From: Bacillota bacterium
Lineage (GTDB): Bacteria; Bacillota; Desulfotomaculia; Desulfotomaculales; Ammonificaceae
Length of the DNA stretch: 64,000 nt
Direction of reading: 5' to 3'
Assembly: GCA_040755295.1 (NCBI GenBank)
Contig: JBFMBK010000004.1
Span: 62,001-126,000, forward strand
This document shows, piece by piece, positions 62,754 through 64,000 of this stretch. The notes under the pieces were generated by a model that did not search any database, was not told the origin of the DNA, and was given only the letters and a program-made list of their open reading frames with translations. Positions within the stretch are counted from its first letter, which is position 1; every line of letters starts with the position of its first letter. Position numbers and translations under genes: made by a program.

Positions 62754-63524
62754 TTGAAACAACTCGGCATCAGCGAACTCTCTCTCCATTTCGGCGGGGT
62801 TGCCGCGCTTTTCAACGTCAGTCTGGAGGTTCATAAGGGGGAAATTCTGGCGGTTATCGGGCCGAACGGCGCCGGCAAGACCAGCCTTTTGAACTGCATC
62901 AGCGGCCTTTATCGTCCCGGAGCGGGGCGCATAACGTTCAAGGACCGCGATATCACCTGTTATCAACCGCACCGCCGGGCGATGCTCGGCATTTCAAGGA
63001 CCTTTCAAAACATAGAGCTTTTTAAACACCTTACCGTTTTGAACAACATAATGCTCGGGCGCCATATCCACATGCGATCCGGCATTTTGTCCGGAAGCCT
63101 CTACTGGGGACCGGCGCGCCGCGACGAGATAACTCACCGCCGCCGCGTAGAGGAAATCATTGATTTTCTCGAAATCGAAAGCGTCCGGAACAAACCCGTG
63201 GGAACACTCGCCTACGGCCTTCAGAAACGTGTGGAACTGGGGCGCGCGCTGGCGCTGGAACCGGAGCTCCTGCTGCTCGACGAACCGATGGCCGGTATGA
63301 ACACCGAGGAGAAGGAGGACATGGCCCGGTTTATCCTGGACATCTCCGAGGTATGGGGGACGACGATGATCCTCATCGAGCACGACATGGGTGTGGTGAT
63401 GGATATCTCCGACCGGATCGCGGTGTTTGATTTCGGTCAGAAGATAGCCGAAGGGACACCGGCCGAGGTTCAACAGGACAAGCGCGTCATCGAGGCTTAT
63501 CTCGGCCATCAGTCAGACCATTAG
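62754..63524 (+). CDS. livG: branched-chain amino acid-type ABC transporter ATPase (LivG)
   Basis: 256 residues with Walker A IGPNGAGKTSLLNCISG, the LivG-specific GISRTFQNIELFKHLTVLNNI, signature LAYGLQKRVELGRALAL (a Gly-Gln variant of LSGGQ common in LivG), Walker B ELLLLDEPMAGMN and switch histidine IEHDM. TTG start behind AAGGGGATA. An acyl-CoA synthetase gene follows 366 bp downstream on the same strand; in Desulfotomaculum relatives I recall Liv-type ABC genes grouped with such a synthetase, suggesting uptake and activation of a carboxylic acid. That role is inference. Confidence 0.9.
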   Translation: MKQLGISELSLHFGGVAALFNVSLEVHKGEILAVIGPNGAGKTSLLNCISGLYRPGAGRITFKDRDITCYQPHRRAMLGISRTFQNIELFKHLTVLNNIMLGRHIHMRSGILSGSLYWGPARRDEITHRRRVEEIIDFLEIESVRNKPVGTLAYGLQKRVELGRALALEPELLLLDEPMAGMNTEEKEDMARFILDISEVWGTTMILIEHDMGVVMDISDRIAVFDFGQKIAEGTPAEVQQDKRVIEAYLGHQSDH

Positions 63525-63534
63525 CAGATGACCC

Positions 63535-63885
63535 GTGCTTGTCCGGTCGGTAGTCAGTGGTCGGAAGTCACGAGTCGCGGGTCGCGAGTTAAGTCTAAGT
63601 CGAAAGTCCCCAGTCCTCAGTCTGGATCAGGAAATGTGCAATAGTGAACGGATTCACGGGTCGCTTGTCACGAAGCCTGTTGTACGTTATCCGTATCGGT
63701 CTATTTCTTTTCTACTGTTCCTTAGACCTGAGACTTTCGCTTTTGACTTAGGACTAGATTTTAACCCGTAACTTATGTCCCGTGTCCTATGTCCTGGATT
63801 TTCACGACTCCTTTGAGGGGACTCAGGACTTTCGACTGAGGACTCGGGACTTGCTTTGTAAGTCGTAACTTTAAGGGGACGCGTA
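63535..63885. repeat. heptamer-repeat field between livG and the acyl-CoA synthetase gene
   Basis: Words GGTAGTCAGTGGTCGG, AGTCGCGGGTCGCGAG, AGTCCCCAGTCCTCAGTC, GTCCCGTGTCCTATGTCCTGG, GACTTTCGACTGAGGACTCGG, period 7. It lies inside what would otherwise be a single operon and carries no gene. Confidence 0.8.
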
Positions 63886-63890
63886 CATCT

Positions 63891-64000
63891 ATGGCGGAAG
63901 GGACCCTACCACAGTTGCTTCTACGAAACGCACGCCTCTTCGGCGAGAAGGTGGCGCTCAGGGAAAAGGAGTTTGGTATCTGGCAAACGGTGACATGGGA
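63891..64000 (+). CDS. AMP-forming acyl-CoA synthetase, N-terminus only
   Basis: Starts ATG at 63891 with AAGGGG 14-19 nt upstream and reads MAEGTLPQLLLRNARLFGEK, VALREKEFGIWQTVTW before the window ends. This is the typical opening of long-chain fatty acid-CoA ligases of the AMP-binding family (residues 1-36 of about 630). The rest lies outside. Confidence 0.75.
   Translation, partial: MAEGTLPQLLLRNARLFGEKVALREKEFGIWQTVTW

Overview
The window reads as a chromosome segment of an anaerobic, spore-former-type Firmicute, most likely of the Desulfotomaculum/Pelotomaculum (Peptococcaceae) kind. The reasons are the gene order pyrG - spo0F-like regulator - class II aldolase - transaldolase - rho, a T-box leader, a low-GC Gram-positive style of ribosome binding site with many TTG and GTG starts, a glycyl-radical pyruvate formate-lyase, and two very large multiheme c-type cytochromes. 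The taxonomic placement is inference from gene content and order, not from a marker tree. No rRNA, tRNA or CRISPR array was seen.

Layout. 1-6.9 kb: the end of an MFS transporter, a phosphosulfolactate synthase-like gene, a leftward RluD-type pseudouridine synthase and lspA, a leftward YkvI-like membrane protein, and a Thi4-type thiazole synthase. 7-20.2 kb is housekeeping on the plus strand: a T-box leader (probably alanine-sensing) with an Lrp-type regulator and an aminotransferase, then DUF1934-argS, pyrG, sppA, a Yip1-like membrane protein, a single-domain response regulator, a cysteine-rich protein, fba, transaldolase and rho. 20.7-35 kb is accessory: a LysM/M23 peptidase, a secreted papain-like protease with a partner, two ECF-sigma/anti-sigma pairs (one sigma gene looks broken), an AT-richer ABC exporter operon whose permease carries a degenerate M1-peptidase-like ectodomain, a PadR/HAAS pair with a perfect operator, and a transglutaminase. 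35-42.5 kb: a copper ATPase, a ThDP enzyme, and an oxidoreductase next to a glutamate-synthase-domain protein. 42.8-53.4 kb: pflA and pflB (both leftward) are separated by two rightward, tandemly duplicated 15-heme cytochromes. 53.9-58.9 kb, leftward: glycogen phosphorylase, phosphoglycerate mutase and a SIMPL protein. 59-64 kb: an RmuC-like protein, an AlkD-like glycosylase, a tiny zinc ribbon, a macro-domain protein, LivG and the start of an acyl-CoA synthetase.

Between the genes the window is unusually rich in non-coding repeats of at least five kinds. (1) A 97-bp self-complementary element with perfect 13-bp inverted ends sits directly upstream of the ribosome binding sites of sppA and the YkvI-like gene, with a half copy upstream of lspA. 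(2) A roughly 200-225 bp element with CACAGAG-type inverted ends is usually fused to the first. (3) Fields of heptanucleotide repeats fill most larger gaps. (4) A leader motif is shared by the unrelated genes alaR-like, tal and a zinc-ribbon gene. (5) A structured motif lies upstream of rho and again at 61.75-61.94 kb, with a stem supported by compensatory changes. These are the least explained parts of the window.

The metabolic picture is fermentative or respiratory anaerobic life: glycogen breakdown through glgP and phosphoglycerate mutase, pyruvate cleavage by Pfl, and possible extracellular electron transfer through the two secreted cytochromes.
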